This document shows positions 26,001-35,200 of a stretch of DNA of 40,644 nt, one piece after another (within the stretch, counting starts at the first letter, position 1; each line of letters begins with the position of its first letter). The notes below the pieces were generated by a model. That model was not told the origin of the DNA. It searched no databases and saw only the letters and a program-made list of their open reading frames with translations. Made by a program: the position numbers and the translations under genes. Origin of the DNA: Rhodothermales bacterium (lineage in GTDB: Bacteria > Bacteroidota > Rhodothermia > Rhodothermales > Bin80); assembly GCA_022821875.1 (NCBI GenBank), contig JAJECV010000021.1, forward strand, positions 1 to 40,644. The letters are read 5' to 3'.

Positions 26001-26218
26001 GATACACACTCAACCGCCAGCAGCTTTCCCGTGTCTTCGGTAATGTATTGCACTCCCTGTCGGCAAGCATTATCGGGCGCAATTTACTGACCTTCTCAAG
26101 TTATTCCGGATTTGATCCTGAGGTGGGAGATGGCGATGACCCGACACTTTATCGTGTTGATAATTACAGTTATCCCCCGTTCCGAACAATTCGGGCGAAA
26201 TTGGAATTCCAATTTTAG
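23015..26218 (+). CDS. SusC/RagA family TonB-dependent outer membrane transporter
   Basis: The product is 1,067 residues. A signal peptide (1-22, ending Ala-Asn-Ala-Gln) precedes a carboxypeptidase-like regulatory domain (about 24-112, with Ile-Ser-Gly-Thr-Val-Thr-Asp at its start). The plug domain follows (about 120-235, with Tyr-Ile-Val-Asp-Gly-Val and a Leu-Tyr-Gly-Ser-Arg-Ala-Gln-Asn-Gly-Val-Ile motif). The remainder is a long beta-barrel ending in the typical Leu-Glu-Phe-Gln-Phe strand. SusC proteins import oligosaccharides, peptides or other ligands with energy from TonB; SusD forms the lid. The susD gene begins at or just after the stop codon. No carbohydrate-active enzyme is nearby, so the substrate cannot be guessed from context. 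Confidence 0.96.
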   Translation: MTKRHFFLAFCILLLPGLANAQSIISGTVTDDTGEPLIGANVLVESLVIGASTDIDGEYSFQLPAENVGQALELTARYIGFVEQVRTITVSEGIMTEDFTLEVDFLQLDDVVVTGVAEATPKKKLAFTVSQVDSEDITLAPASNPVASIQGKVAGVAVQASSGAPGDAVNVRLRGTTSITGSNQPLYIVDGVVLGQNQVDIDALDVENIEIVKGAAASSLYGSRAQNGVINITTKRGSSTPLNQTRVTVRNEFGFSSVAKTLEANTSHDYQVDASGNILNSAGEINNCETCLPNGYGPGAAQETNPHGAAFFDKPYQGKLYNAFEEFFDPGNTWTNYVGVTQNSSKTNFLASFTNVVEQGAIKGLEGLERKSIRVNLDHRIRPNLNLSTSGFYSNSTNDNINSDLNSNSFFNPFFGLMFTSPLVNLGARDEQGNLKIQADPLSVEENPVYIIENTDIKNDRSRLLGNFRARWSPFEWVDLEGNFSYDRSDRDEIEFADIGFESIGTSSINLGRVERVNVLAEAINYDVTASFRKRFGDFTTRGQLKAQIEDFDDHYEYVVGFNLVTAGILDLSNVKRFAEDDSGERYIGSDRRTVRSEGYYATAGMDYQDKYIADIFFRYDGSSLFGSEERWQPYFRASGAWRVSEETFWPADNPISELKLRASIGTAGGRPRFEAQYEVLSLGDGQLSKSRLGNASLKPELQTEAEFGIDVGVMDRIFIELVYANTTVEDLLLATPLPGYTGFGSQWRNAGNLSSNTVEASVNASVYSSRDMSLEIGAIFDRTRQEITEFESNPYLGGPRGLFYFRNGETLGAMYGAKLIRDLADLPADVDASFFDVNDDGYVVAVGEGNTYASGAGPDGTLGGEDDLWGTMVEVGDASYGWGLPIKYYDEENETDQVQIGNTLPSFNVGFNTTFRYKGVHLYMLWGAQIGGDVYNATKQWGYRDGRNSDQDQRGKEESMKKSTVYYAALYNTNSLVNHFVEDGSYLKLRELSLGYTLNRQQLSRVFGNVLHSLSASIIGRNLLTFSSYSGFDPEVGDGDDPTLYRVDNYSYPPFRTIRAKLEFQF

Positions 26219-26230
26219 ATGAGGGCGAAA

Positions 26231-27886
26231 ATGATAACCGAAAATCTCAATCTAATGAAACAATTCACATCATACGCACTGATCGGAATCCTTTCGATCT
26301 CCGTGATCGGATGCCAGGACCTGGCCGTAGAAAACCCCAACAACCCAGACAGAACGGTTGCATTTTCGCAGCCGGGAGATGTCGTCAACCTGGTAAGAGG
26401 TACATTCTCAAATTTCTGGAATGGCACGCAGACATGTGGTGCCGGTGCATTCCTGTTATCAACTATGGCAGATGAGATGTCGTGTTCCTGGGGAAACTGG
26501 GGGATGCGGGATATGTCCGAGGAGCCCCGGCGTGCCTGGCCGAATACTACAACGTATGCGAACCGTGGTTCAGTAGAGACCCCCTGGTTCAGCAACTACC
26601 GGGGTATTTCAAATGCAAACGATGCACTCCAGGCAATCGCCCGGGCAGAAGAAGAGGAAAGTGTAGACAATAACATATTCACCCGTGAGGGGTATAATAC
26701 GGCGGCATTGAAGGCATTTGCAAAAATGAATCAGGGATTAATGCATGGGACGGTGTCTCTGTACTTTGATCAGGGGTTTATTTTTGATGAGACCGTGGAT
26801 CTGGAGACCGATGAACTTGATCTGGTGAAGTATGAGGAGGTAAACAAAGCGGCAATCCAGATGCTGGAGGCAGCACGTGATATCGCCGCATCAAACTCAT
26901 TTTCATTGAATGGATGGATTTGGGGACTGGATTTAAGTTCCGGGGATATGGTGAAACTCATCAACTCGTTTATTGCGCGTTATACCGTTTTAGTTGCGCG
27001 GAGCGCCGCAGAACGTGCAGCGGTGGATTGGAGTACCGTTATTGGACTTGCAGACGCAGGCATCACCCAGGATTTTGCTCCGGTGAATGATCCGTCTGCT
27101 CCCTGGGATTGCATGAAATTTTATGCTCAGGAACCGGAAAGTTGGTCCAGAGCTGATTATCGAACAATCGGCCCCGCAGATGAGTCGGGAGGCTATCAGA
27201 AATGGTTGGCAACCCCCGTGCATGAGCGCGGAACGAAAGGTACATTTTTTGATATCCATACCGCAGACCGCCGTATTGTTGGTGATGCCAATGATCCAAC
27301 GGTAGACGGTACAGATTTTGCCTATGAAGGGGATAAGGGGCTTGAACCATTCCGCATTGCCCGCGGCACCTATCATTTCTCATCGCACTCGCACAAACGG
27401 TACAGGTATTATCTGAAAGATCCGGATAGTGGAAATCCCAGAACAGGGCCCATGCCGTACATACTCCTGGCGGAAATGGATCTGTATAAAGCCGAAGGAT
27501 TATTGCGTACCGGCGGCAATACCGCGGAGGTTGCGGAACTGCTCAACAGGACGCGTGTGGGCCGTGGAATGATGAATCCCGCTACGGGATCCGATAATCC
27601 CGGTTCCCCATCCGATGATCAAAGCCATCTGGACTCAGCAAGCCTGTGGGCCAAACTGAAGCACGAACGCCGGATTGAACTGATCAATTCGGCAGCAGGG
27701 CTGGCCTACTACGACGACAGAGGATGGGGCGATCTCGTTACGGGTACACCAGTCCATTTTCCGGTGCCGGGTAAAGAACTCGAAACCCTGGGTCTGCAGA
27801 ATTATACGTTCGGTGGTGTCGGAGGCGAAGGAGGAGCGCCGACTGCGTATAGGGACTCGAATCCGGGTCATTACCGACCTCGTTAA
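26231..27886 (+). CDS. SusD/RagB family surface nutrient-binding lipoprotein
   Basis: The product is ~551 residues from the Met at 26231, which has a GAGGG five bases upstream. Other in-frame Met codons lie at 26219 and 26255; the last directly begins the lipoprotein signal. The lipobox is Ser-Val-Ile-Gly-Cys, and the residues after Cys (Gln-Asp-Leu) suit surface export. The body has SusD features: a Trp-Phe-Ser-Asn-Tyr-Arg-Gly-Ile-Ser-Asn-Ala-Asn-Asp-Ala segment, TPR-like helices, and a late Leu-Lys-His-Glu-Arg-Arg-Ile-Glu-Leu stretch. It pairs with the preceding SusC. Confidence 0.94.
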   Translation: MITENLNLMKQFTSYALIGILSISVIGCQDLAVENPNNPDRTVAFSQPGDVVNLVRGTFSNFWNGTQTCGAGAFLLSTMADEMSCSWGNWGMRDMSEEPRRAWPNTTTYANRGSVETPWFSNYRGISNANDALQAIARAEEEESVDNNIFTREGYNTAALKAFAKMNQGLMHGTVSLYFDQGFIFDETVDLETDELDLVKYEEVNKAAIQMLEAARDIAASNSFSLNGWIWGLDLSSGDMVKLINSFIARYTVLVARSAAERAAVDWSTVIGLADAGITQDFAPVNDPSAPWDCMKFYAQEPESWSRADYRTIGPADESGGYQKWLATPVHERGTKGTFFDIHTADRRIVGDANDPTVDGTDFAYEGDKGLEPFRIARGTYHFSSHSHKRYRYYLKDPDSGNPRTGPMPYILLAEMDLYKAEGLLRTGGNTAEVAELLNRTRVGRGMMNPATGSDNPGSPSDDQSHLDSASLWAKLKHERRIELINSAAGLAYYDDRGWGDLVTGTPVHFPVPGKELETLGLQNYTFGGVGGEGGAPTAYRDSNPGHYRPR

Positions 27887-27905
27887 CACATTTAGTCAAT
27901 GAACG

Positions 27906-27944
27906 GAAGGGGGATAGCGACCATGCAGGGAGTTATCCCCCTTC
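27906..27944 (+). terminator. 11-bp perfect hairpin between susD and the next lipoprotein gene
   Basis: Bases 27906-27916 pair exactly with 27934-27944 around a 17-base loop; five consecutive G-C pairs make the stem stable. The tail (ACTTCTGT) is only moderately T-rich. It may be a partial terminator or mRNA-stability hairpin that lowers expression of the downstream genes relative to susCD. Confidence 0.55.
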
Positions 27945-27982
27945 ACTTCTGTATACACTAACCCGCTCAAATTAAAAACCTG

Positions 27983-28471
27983 ATGAAATCGTCAATTTGC
28001 TGGATTTTTTGTTGTGTTTTAATGTTCAGTGCCTGCTCCGGGGCAGGTTCCGACGGAGGCCGCAGTTCGGACAATACGTTCCGCTATAATCTTGGCACGT
28101 CGGCGCGGTGGCATATTGTCTCAACGGTTCAGGATGCACTGCTGACCAGATATGCCTATCGCATGAATCGTGAGGTGAACACCGCCGAGGATGTACGTAT
28201 GGAAACCTCATGGAAAGATGTGACCACATTCGCCGATGAACAGGCTGCCGGGCATATAGATGCCAGAATACGCCTGTTTATTAATGCACGTCCGCGCAAT
28301 CGGGCAAGCGGGAATGCAAATACATTCTCTGCACGTATGGAAGCGGAGTATGAGGCCAGACTCGTGGTGGGTGGAAACTGGATGCCGGTGTCCATCACCG
28401 CTGAGCGGGAGGCCTATCTGCGGGAGATTGCCGATTACCTTGAAAACGAGTTCAAGGCAGGGGTAATGTAG
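27983..28471 (+). CDS. Small lipoprotein of unknown function
   Basis: The product is 162 residues. The N-terminal signal ends in a lipobox (Met-Phe-Ser-Ala-Cys), so the mature protein is a membrane-anchored lipoprotein. A Gly/Ser-rich linker is followed by a mixed alpha/beta domain of about 130 residues with an Ala-Arg-Ile-Arg-Leu-Phe-Ile-Asn-Ala strand and a C-terminal Glu-rich helix. No family was recognised; size and layout vaguely recall small outer-membrane assembly lipoproteins, but I claim no relation. It is separated by 12 bp from the first large VCBS lipoprotein gene and is probably co-expressed with it. Confidence 0.72.
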   Translation: MKSSICWIFCCVLMFSACSGAGSDGGRSSDNTFRYNLGTSARWHIVSTVQDALLTRYAYRMNREVNTAEDVRMETSWKDVTTFADEQAAGHIDARIRLFINARPRNRASGNANTFSARMEAEYEARLVVGGNWMPVSITAEREAYLREIADYLENEFKAGVM

Positions 28472-28483
28472 GGTTGGCGCTAG

Positions 28484-31400
28484 ATGTCCAGGTGCTCCAT
28501 ATGCACAGCTTGGCGTGTAGCCCTAGTTGGTCTAGTTTTTCTTGCGGGATGCAGTTCCAAGACAGAGCGCTTATGGACGGTATATGATGGGTATCAGGTG
28601 CGCCCGCTGTCGGCTCTTGTCGGAACAGGGACCGGGTTTTCTGAAATCTCCGATGCGATTGCGTTCGGTAATCACATCAGTGCGTCCGCCCTCGTAGCCA
28701 ATCGGCATGTGGTGAATGGATCAGGGGTTGCGATTGGAGATGTAGATGGAGACAGCCTGCCGGATGTTTTTCTGGCAGGAATGGAGCATCACAGCACACT
28801 CCATCGCAATCTGGGGGCATGGGAATTCCAGGATGTCACACTCCAGGCGGGCTTAGGCCTTGTTTCTCCAAGGGCGACAGGGGCAGTATTCACGGATGTG
28901 GATTCAGATGACGATCTGGATCTGCTGATTACTTCGCTCGGAAGCGGGGTGCAGTTGTTCGTGAATGACGGGACGGGCAGTTTTACAGATCAAACCGAGC
29001 GGTCCAATCTTCCCCAATCTGGAGGAGCCACCTCGGTTGCACTGGCCGATATGGATGCAGATCGGGATTTAGACCTGTATATCGGGGTCTACAAAGAAGC
29101 GACGGTTAAAGATGTCTGGCCCCCGGAAGAGATCACCTTTGAACGCGTCGTAGAACCCGTCGAATCCGCTGCCGACTCGTTTGCGGTGCGGGAATACTGG
29201 GCAAAGGACTACACACTCATTCGTCAGCAAGATCGATGGATGCGGATTGAACTGGCGGAGCCGGATCGGATCTTCTTTAATGATGGGAATGGGAATTTTA
29301 CAGAGGGATCCTTCACAGAGGGGCGGTTTCTGGACGAACATGGAGATCCGCTGACCGAAGTGCCGCGGCACTGGACGCTGTCTGTACGATTTCAGGATTT
29401 TAATCAGGACGGGTATCCAGATCTTTATGTGTGCAATGATTTTGAAAGCCCGGATGCCCTCTGGTTCGGCAGCGCAGATGGCGTTTTCAGGGCCGCTTCC
29501 ACGCTCGCACTGCGAAAGACCAGCCAATCTACGATGTCGGTCACTGCGGCGGATATCAATGCAGACGGGCATGTGGATCTTTTTCTGGCGGACATGCTGG
29601 GTCGCAGCTATACAGAGCGGCAGCGACAGCATTTTGTGACCCCGCCTGAAGTGCTGGTGATGGGAGATATCCGTGCCCGTCCGCAGGAGATGCAGAATAT
29701 GCTGCTGCTCAATCGCCAGGATTCCACCTACACCGAAATTGCCCGCTGGAGCGGCGTTGCGGCCAGCGGCTGGACCTGGAGCAGTGCATTCACGGATGTG
29801 GATCTGGATGGATGGCCGGATTTACTGCTGACGACCGGACATGCCTACGATGCGATGGATGCAGATGCGCAGCTTGCAGTCCGTTCCTCCTGGCGTCCCT
29901 GGCGGGAAACCCTGTTGGATTTTCCCGATCTGGATCTGCCCAATGTCGCATTCCGCAACATCGGGAATGCCCAATTTGAATGGGTTGAGGCCGGGTGGGG
30001 GCTGGGGGAGAATCCAGATGTAGCCCATGGTATGGCATTTGCCGATCTGGATGGAGATGGAGATCAGGATGTGGTCATAAATCGTCTGGATGGTCCGGCT
30101 GGGGTATTTCGCAATGATGCAGAGGGGGAGCGGATCCTCGTCCGCCTGCAGGGACTCCCCCCCAATCCTGCAGGGGTTGGCGCAGTGATACGCGTGGACA
30201 GTGACCGTTTACCGCTGCAGAGCCAGGAGGTGATTGCAGGGGGGGAGTATCTCTCTTCCAGTGATGCTGCACGCACCTTTGCCTATGCAAGTGGTGCGGT
30301 GATTGAGGTGCATTGGCCCGGCGGCGGTCTGAGCAGGGTTGATGAGGTTGCACCAAATCACGAGTACTGGATTTCGCAGCCGCCTCCTGCGCCCGGAAGA
30401 CCTTCAAATCTCCCCTCAACTGAGACCTTGTTCCGCGCCTCAACTACGGCATTACAGCATGAGGAGACCCGTTATACGGACTTTGCCCGGCAGCCGCTGC
30501 TTCCGTATAGGCTCAGTCAGAGAGGACCGGCGCTCATTGCCGTAGATATGGACTCTGATGGAGACGAGGACCTGATTTTAGGAGGGGGGAAAGGGAAGCG
30601 ATTGCAACTCTCGGTCAATGATGGCGGAACCTTTGCAACAAAGCAGTATCTGGGCAGCCCCGCCGCCGGGGATCACGCCGGAATGGCCGCTGTACCGGGA
30701 TTCGTATGGGCCGCCATGGGCAACTATGAGCGGACTCCGGAGGAAGCAGGAGATGCGTCTCAGATCATTCGGATATCGGCAGCGGGAAAGGCAAGTTCCT
30801 ATACGTTTGGGGCAGAGAGCCCCGGGCCGCTTGCGCTGGGAGATTTCACCGGAGACGGTTCTCTGGAGCTTTTTGTCGGAGGATCTTTTATTCCAGGCCA
30901 GTATCCGGCTCCTGCAAGCAGCAGCATTTTTCAGATCATGGATGGGGAACTGGTACGTGATGATGCACTCAGCGCTCCATTTGAGAATATTGGACTCGTT
31001 TCCGGAGCGGTCGCAGTTGATCTGAACGGGGATGGGATGACGGATCTTGCACTTGCGACGATGTGGGGGCCTGTACAGGTATTTCATAATCGCGGAGCGG
31101 GGGAGTTGGTTCGCATGACACGATCTCTGGGATTGGCAGACTTTACGGGCTGGTGGAATGGGATTGCGCCCGCTGATTTTGATGGCGATGGGAGACTGGA
31201 TCTGGTTGTGACCAATTGGGGGCAAAACGTCCTCTACGACCAAAACACCTCCCTTCGCGTCTATTATGGCGATTTGGATCAGAACAGCAGCATGGATCTT
31301 CTTGAAGTTCAGTGGAATCCTGATCTGGATGCTTACGGGTTGGTGCGGGATTTTCGGGCCCTTACGCATGCCTTGCCGGCTTTACGCCAGCGCGTTCAAA

Positions 31401-32122
31401 CGTACAGGGAATTCTCTGTACGCCCGGTGGCAGATATCTTTGGCCCGGTATTATCCGGAGCCGCGGAGCACGAAGTGACCCACTGGTGGACCACTGTGTT
31501 TATGAACCGGGGGGAACACTATGAGGCGGTCCCGCTTGCGGAGGAGGCGCAGTGGTCTCCTGCTTTTGCGCCGGTACCGGGAGATTTCAATGGGGACGGG
31601 AGAACGGATTTATTTTTGAGTCAGAACTTTTTTGCAGTTGCTTCGGGCTATCCCCGTCTGGATAGTGGACGCGGACTCCTGCTCCTTGCCGATGAATCTC
31701 ATGAACTGATCCCACAGCCTGCACAGCAGTCAGGGATTCAAATTTATGGCTCTCAGCGGGCATCCGTTGCGGCAGACTTTAATCTGGACGGCCGTCTTGA
31801 TCTGGCGGTCACTCAGAATGCAGGGCCTGTCGTACATCTTGAGAATCAACGGAGCAGGATGGGGCTTCGCGTGGAACTGCAGTCTGGGCATGCCAATGCA
31901 ATGGCCATCGGAGCCAAGGTGCGGGCAGAATATCAGGATGGCTCGCTCGGTCCTGTGACCGCGGTCGTTGCAGGAAGCGGGTACTGGAGTCAGAATACCC
32001 TTTCCCCCTTGCTGGCTCCACGCAGTGAGATTGAAAAAGTGCGTGTCACATGGCCGGGCGGGGCAGATACTACGGTCATCGTTGAGCCTGAGGTACAGAT
32101 GCTTCGAATCACACAGAAATAG
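28484..32122 (+). CDS. Giant VCBS/FG-GAP and ASPIC/UnbV lipoprotein, paralog 1
   Basis: The product is 1,212 residues. The signal ends in a lipobox (Phe-Leu-Ala-Gly-Cys), so it is a lipoprotein. It has two similar halves. Half 1 has seven calcium-loop motifs of the D-x-D/N-x-D-G-x-x-D type and ends in an ASPIC/UnbV domain (about 550-625). Half 2 has six such motifs plus one degenerate one and a second ASPIC/UnbV domain (about 1,130-1,212, ending Val-Thr-Trp-Pro-Gly-Gly). FG-GAP/VCBS repeats fold as seven-bladed propellers as in integrin alpha chains, so two calcium-stabilised propellers are inferred. A surface binding role is likely; the ligand is unknown. Confidence 0.9.
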   Translation: MSRCSICTAWRVALVGLVFLAGCSSKTERLWTVYDGYQVRPLSALVGTGTGFSEISDAIAFGNHISASALVANRHVVNGSGVAIGDVDGDSLPDVFLAGMEHHSTLHRNLGAWEFQDVTLQAGLGLVSPRATGAVFTDVDSDDDLDLLITSLGSGVQLFVNDGTGSFTDQTERSNLPQSGGATSVALADMDADRDLDLYIGVYKEATVKDVWPPEEITFERVVEPVESAADSFAVREYWAKDYTLIRQQDRWMRIELAEPDRIFFNDGNGNFTEGSFTEGRFLDEHGDPLTEVPRHWTLSVRFQDFNQDGYPDLYVCNDFESPDALWFGSADGVFRAASTLALRKTSQSTMSVTAADINADGHVDLFLADMLGRSYTERQRQHFVTPPEVLVMGDIRARPQEMQNMLLLNRQDSTYTEIARWSGVAASGWTWSSAFTDVDLDGWPDLLLTTGHAYDAMDADAQLAVRSSWRPWRETLLDFPDLDLPNVAFRNIGNAQFEWVEAGWGLGENPDVAHGMAFADLDGDGDQDVVINRLDGPAGVFRNDAEGERILVRLQGLPPNPAGVGAVIRVDSDRLPLQSQEVIAGGEYLSSSDAARTFAYASGAVIEVHWPGGGLSRVDEVAPNHEYWISQPPPAPGRPSNLPSTETLFRASTTALQHEETRYTDFARQPLLPYRLSQRGPALIAVDMDSDGDEDLILGGGKGKRLQLSVNDGGTFATKQYLGSPAAGDHAGMAAVPGFVWAAMGNYERTPEEAGDASQIIRISAAGKASSYTFGAESPGPLALGDFTGDGSLELFVGGSFIPGQYPAPASSSIFQIMDGELVRDDALSAPFENIGLVSGAVAVDLNGDGMTDLALATMWGPVQVFHNRGAGELVRMTRSLGLADFTGWWNGIAPADFDGDGRLDLVVTNWGQNVLYDQNTSLRVYYGDLDQNSSMDLLEVQWNPDLDAYGLVRDFRALTHALPALRQRVQTYREFSVRPVADIFGPVLSGAAEHEVTHWWTTVFMNRGEHYEAVPLAEEAQWSPAFAPVPGDFNGDGRTDLFLSQNFFAVASGYPRLDSGRGLLLLADESHELIPQPAQQSGIQIYGSQRASVAADFNLDGRLDLAVTQNAGPVVHLENQRSRMGLRVELQSGHANAMAIGAKVRAEYQDGSLGPVTAVVAGSGYWSQNTLSPLLAPRSEIEKVRVTWPGGADTTVIVEPEVQMLRITQK

Positions 32123-32200
32123 ATGGAATGCCGATCAATAAGTCCATGAATTCATTCCAGATAAAGTATCAGCAATTTCAAATCTTAGGTGCAGGCAGAA

Positions 32201-32237
32201 TTTGTATAGCTGGCTTCGGCTGCGCGGTGTATTTTTA
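32201..32237 (+). promoter_or_regulatory. Weak candidate promoter in the gap before VCBS paralog 2
   Basis: TTTG (32201-32204) and TATTTTTA (32230-32237) resemble Bacteroidota promoter elements, but the 25-bp spacing is longer than usual. The 146-bp gap also contains a 7-bp inverted repeat (32124-32130 with 32153-32159) just after the upstream stop. An internal promoter is possible. Confidence 0.22.
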
Positions 32238-32268
32238 GAGGACGGCACACCACTGTGTAAAAAAACGA

Positions 32269-35200
32269 ATGTATCTCAAACCTCTTTATTTCATCGCAGC
32301 CGCTCTTCTGTCTCTTATCACGGGTTGCACAGATTCCACATCCGTCTGGGTTCAGGGGGAAGAATTCCGCTACCGGGAACTGGACGTGAAAGGTCGCAGG
32401 GCAGGGTTTACCGAAGTAACTGCACAGCAATCAGGGATGACCGCGGAGAATCAGGTATCTCTTGATGCAGTTGTTGGGAACAGGCACATGATGCATGGTT
32501 CCGGGGTTGCGATTGGAGATGTGACCGGCGATGGACTCCCCGATGTGTATGTGGCGAGGCTGACCGCACCAGATATGCTCTACCGTAATCTCGGGGATTG
32601 GCAATTTGAAGACATCTCATCCTGGTCGGGATTAGATCAAACCGGGGAGACTGTAGCAGGGGTCGTGATGGTTGATATAGACGGAGATGATGATTTAGAT
32701 CTTCTGCTTACCATGTTTTTCGGACCGGGTGCAGTCTATCTAAATACCGGTGAGGGGAAATTTATTCGTGATGCGAACGGGGCCGGGCTGCACTCTTCCT
32801 ATGCGAGTACGACAGCCACTCTGGCGGATGTGGATCAGGACGGAGACCTGGATGCCTATATTGCCAGATATAAACGGATCGCACTGGCGGACAGTCTTCC
32901 TCGAAATGCGATTACATGGGAGGCGGTACTCCAGGAGAATGGACTGGAACCAAGGGAGGAATTCCAGAATCATTACCGATTTACCCAGATTGGTGAAAGG
33001 GTCATTCGCAGTGAACTTGCGGAGCCCGATGGACTCTATCTCAACGATGGATCCGGTCAGTTCTATGAGATGCCGTGGACGGGCGGCTCCTTTCTGGATA
33101 CAGAGGGGGTGCCATTGACATCTATCCCGCGAGGCTGGGCCCTCACCGCAAAATTCTACGATGTGACGGGGGATGATGTCATAGACCTGTATGTCTGCAA
33201 TGATTTTGACAGCCCCGATGAATTGTGGATTGGACTTGGGGATGGGAGATTTCGGCGTGCGCCGGCCCACGCGCTCCGCAAGACTAGCAATGCGACCATG
33301 TCCGTGGATTTTTCCGATGTCAACAAAGATGGAATCACGGACTTTTTTGCCACCGATATGCTGAGCCGTGACTATTCGATGCAACTGCGTCAGCGCAATA
33401 CGCGCATCCCTGTTGAATCTCCGCCCGGGGATGAATCGTTTCGTCCCCAGGAGATGCAGAATACGCTTATGATTGGCCGGGGGGACACCACGTTTGCGGA
33501 ATTGGCCCGGTTTGCGGAGATTGCAGCATCGGATTGGTCCTGGGCCACAAGTTTTATAGATGTAGATCTGGATGGCTGGGAGGATATTCTCATCACGACC
33601 GGTCATGTGTTTGATGTGCAGGATCTGGATGCACAAATGACAGAACAGCGTCTCATGTCTTCCGTATCCTCATGGAAAGAAGCCAGAGGGCTGATTCTGG
33701 ACTTTCCTCCGCTTCCCCTCAAAAATGTTGCATTCCGCAGTCGTAGAGATCTTACCTTCGAGGATATGCCCGGCGGGTGGGGCTTTGGAGAAGAGGAAGA
33801 CATTGCGCATGGAATGGCGATGGGAGATCTGGATGGAGACGGAGATCTGGATGTCGTGACAAACCGATTCAACGCGCCCCCCGGGGTCTATCGCAATACA
33901 GGCGGAGCAGACCGGCTGGCAGTCATTCTGGAGGGGAAGCCTCCCAATACATCGGGAGTAGGAGCAGCGATCACGGTTGAGTGTGCAGATTTGCCCCAAC
34001 AGACGAAGCAGGTGTCTGCGGGGGGGAGCTACCTCTCCTCCAATCAATACATGGCCGTGTTTGCAATCAAAAATCAACCTTGTCAGGTTGAGGTGACCTG
34101 GCCGCTCGGTCAACGCTCCAGCATCCGGGTTGACAAGGGGAACCGGCTCTATGTCATTAAGGAATCGGGCGGCGTAGAGGAACCTGAAATCCAGATACGT
34201 ACGCCAATGTACGAACTCCATCAGGAGTTCAGCCCGCTGATGGAGCGTGAGTATAATGATTTTGCCCTTCAACCTCTGCTCCCCTGGCACCTCAGCCGCC
34301 GGGGGCCTGCACTCGCCGCTGTGGATATTGATAGAGATGGCCGGTTTGAGTTACTGCAAGGGGCAGGACGCGGACATATGCTCCGGCTTGACGGGCGGCC
34401 TATCCTGGATTCGCTGCATGGGGATGCAGCCGGATTACTGGCGTACCCGATGGACAATGGCCTCACACGCCTGATTGCAGGGGAGTCTAACGATGAGCAT
34501 TTCCAGGATTCGTCCCGGATACACATCTACGATGTAAACGAAGATGCGGAACCAATCCGATATCAAAAACTGTCGTTTGGATGGGTGGCACCGGGGTCCC
34601 TGTCCATGGCGGATGTTGACCAGGATGGAGACCTTGATCTGTTTGCAGGAGGACATTTTATTCCAGGTCACTATCCAATTTCTACAAATAGCCGGATTTA
34701 TTTGAATCGGGAAGGCACAATGGGACTTAGTACAGAATTCAGTGCGCCGTTTCAAGGCATTGGACTCGTCAACGGGAGTGTATTTGGAGATCTGGACGGG
34801 GACGGGTTCAGTGACCTCGTACTGGCGACGGAGTGGGGAGCGGTTCGGATCTTCAAGGGGGGACCGGATGGGTTCACGGATCGCACCGAATCCCTTGGAG
34901 TCGATTCGTATAAGGGATGGTGGAGAGGCGTGGCACTCGGAGACTTTGACGGAGACGGCGCATTGGATATTGCTGCATCCAATGCGGGATGGAATCACCG
35001 GTATGGTCGCAGCACACCGGTGCGTCTGTATTTCGGAGATTTTAACTTCAATGGCCGAACGAATGTATTGGAATCGTTCCTTGATCCCAAAATGGACATC
35101 TACAGACCCTCCCGGATGCTTTCGGATTTGATGGCCGTCATCTCGCCGATACAGTTGCGTATTGACTCGCACCGGCAGTTCAGCACAATGGCGGTGCATG

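Noticed and set aside
32740-33636. 298-codon minus-strand frame inside VCBS paralog 2
   Set aside because: Ile- and Arg-rich repeats mirror the Asp-rich calcium loops of the plus strand. Similar antisense frames lie at 30578-31369, 33670-34290 and 34435-35286.
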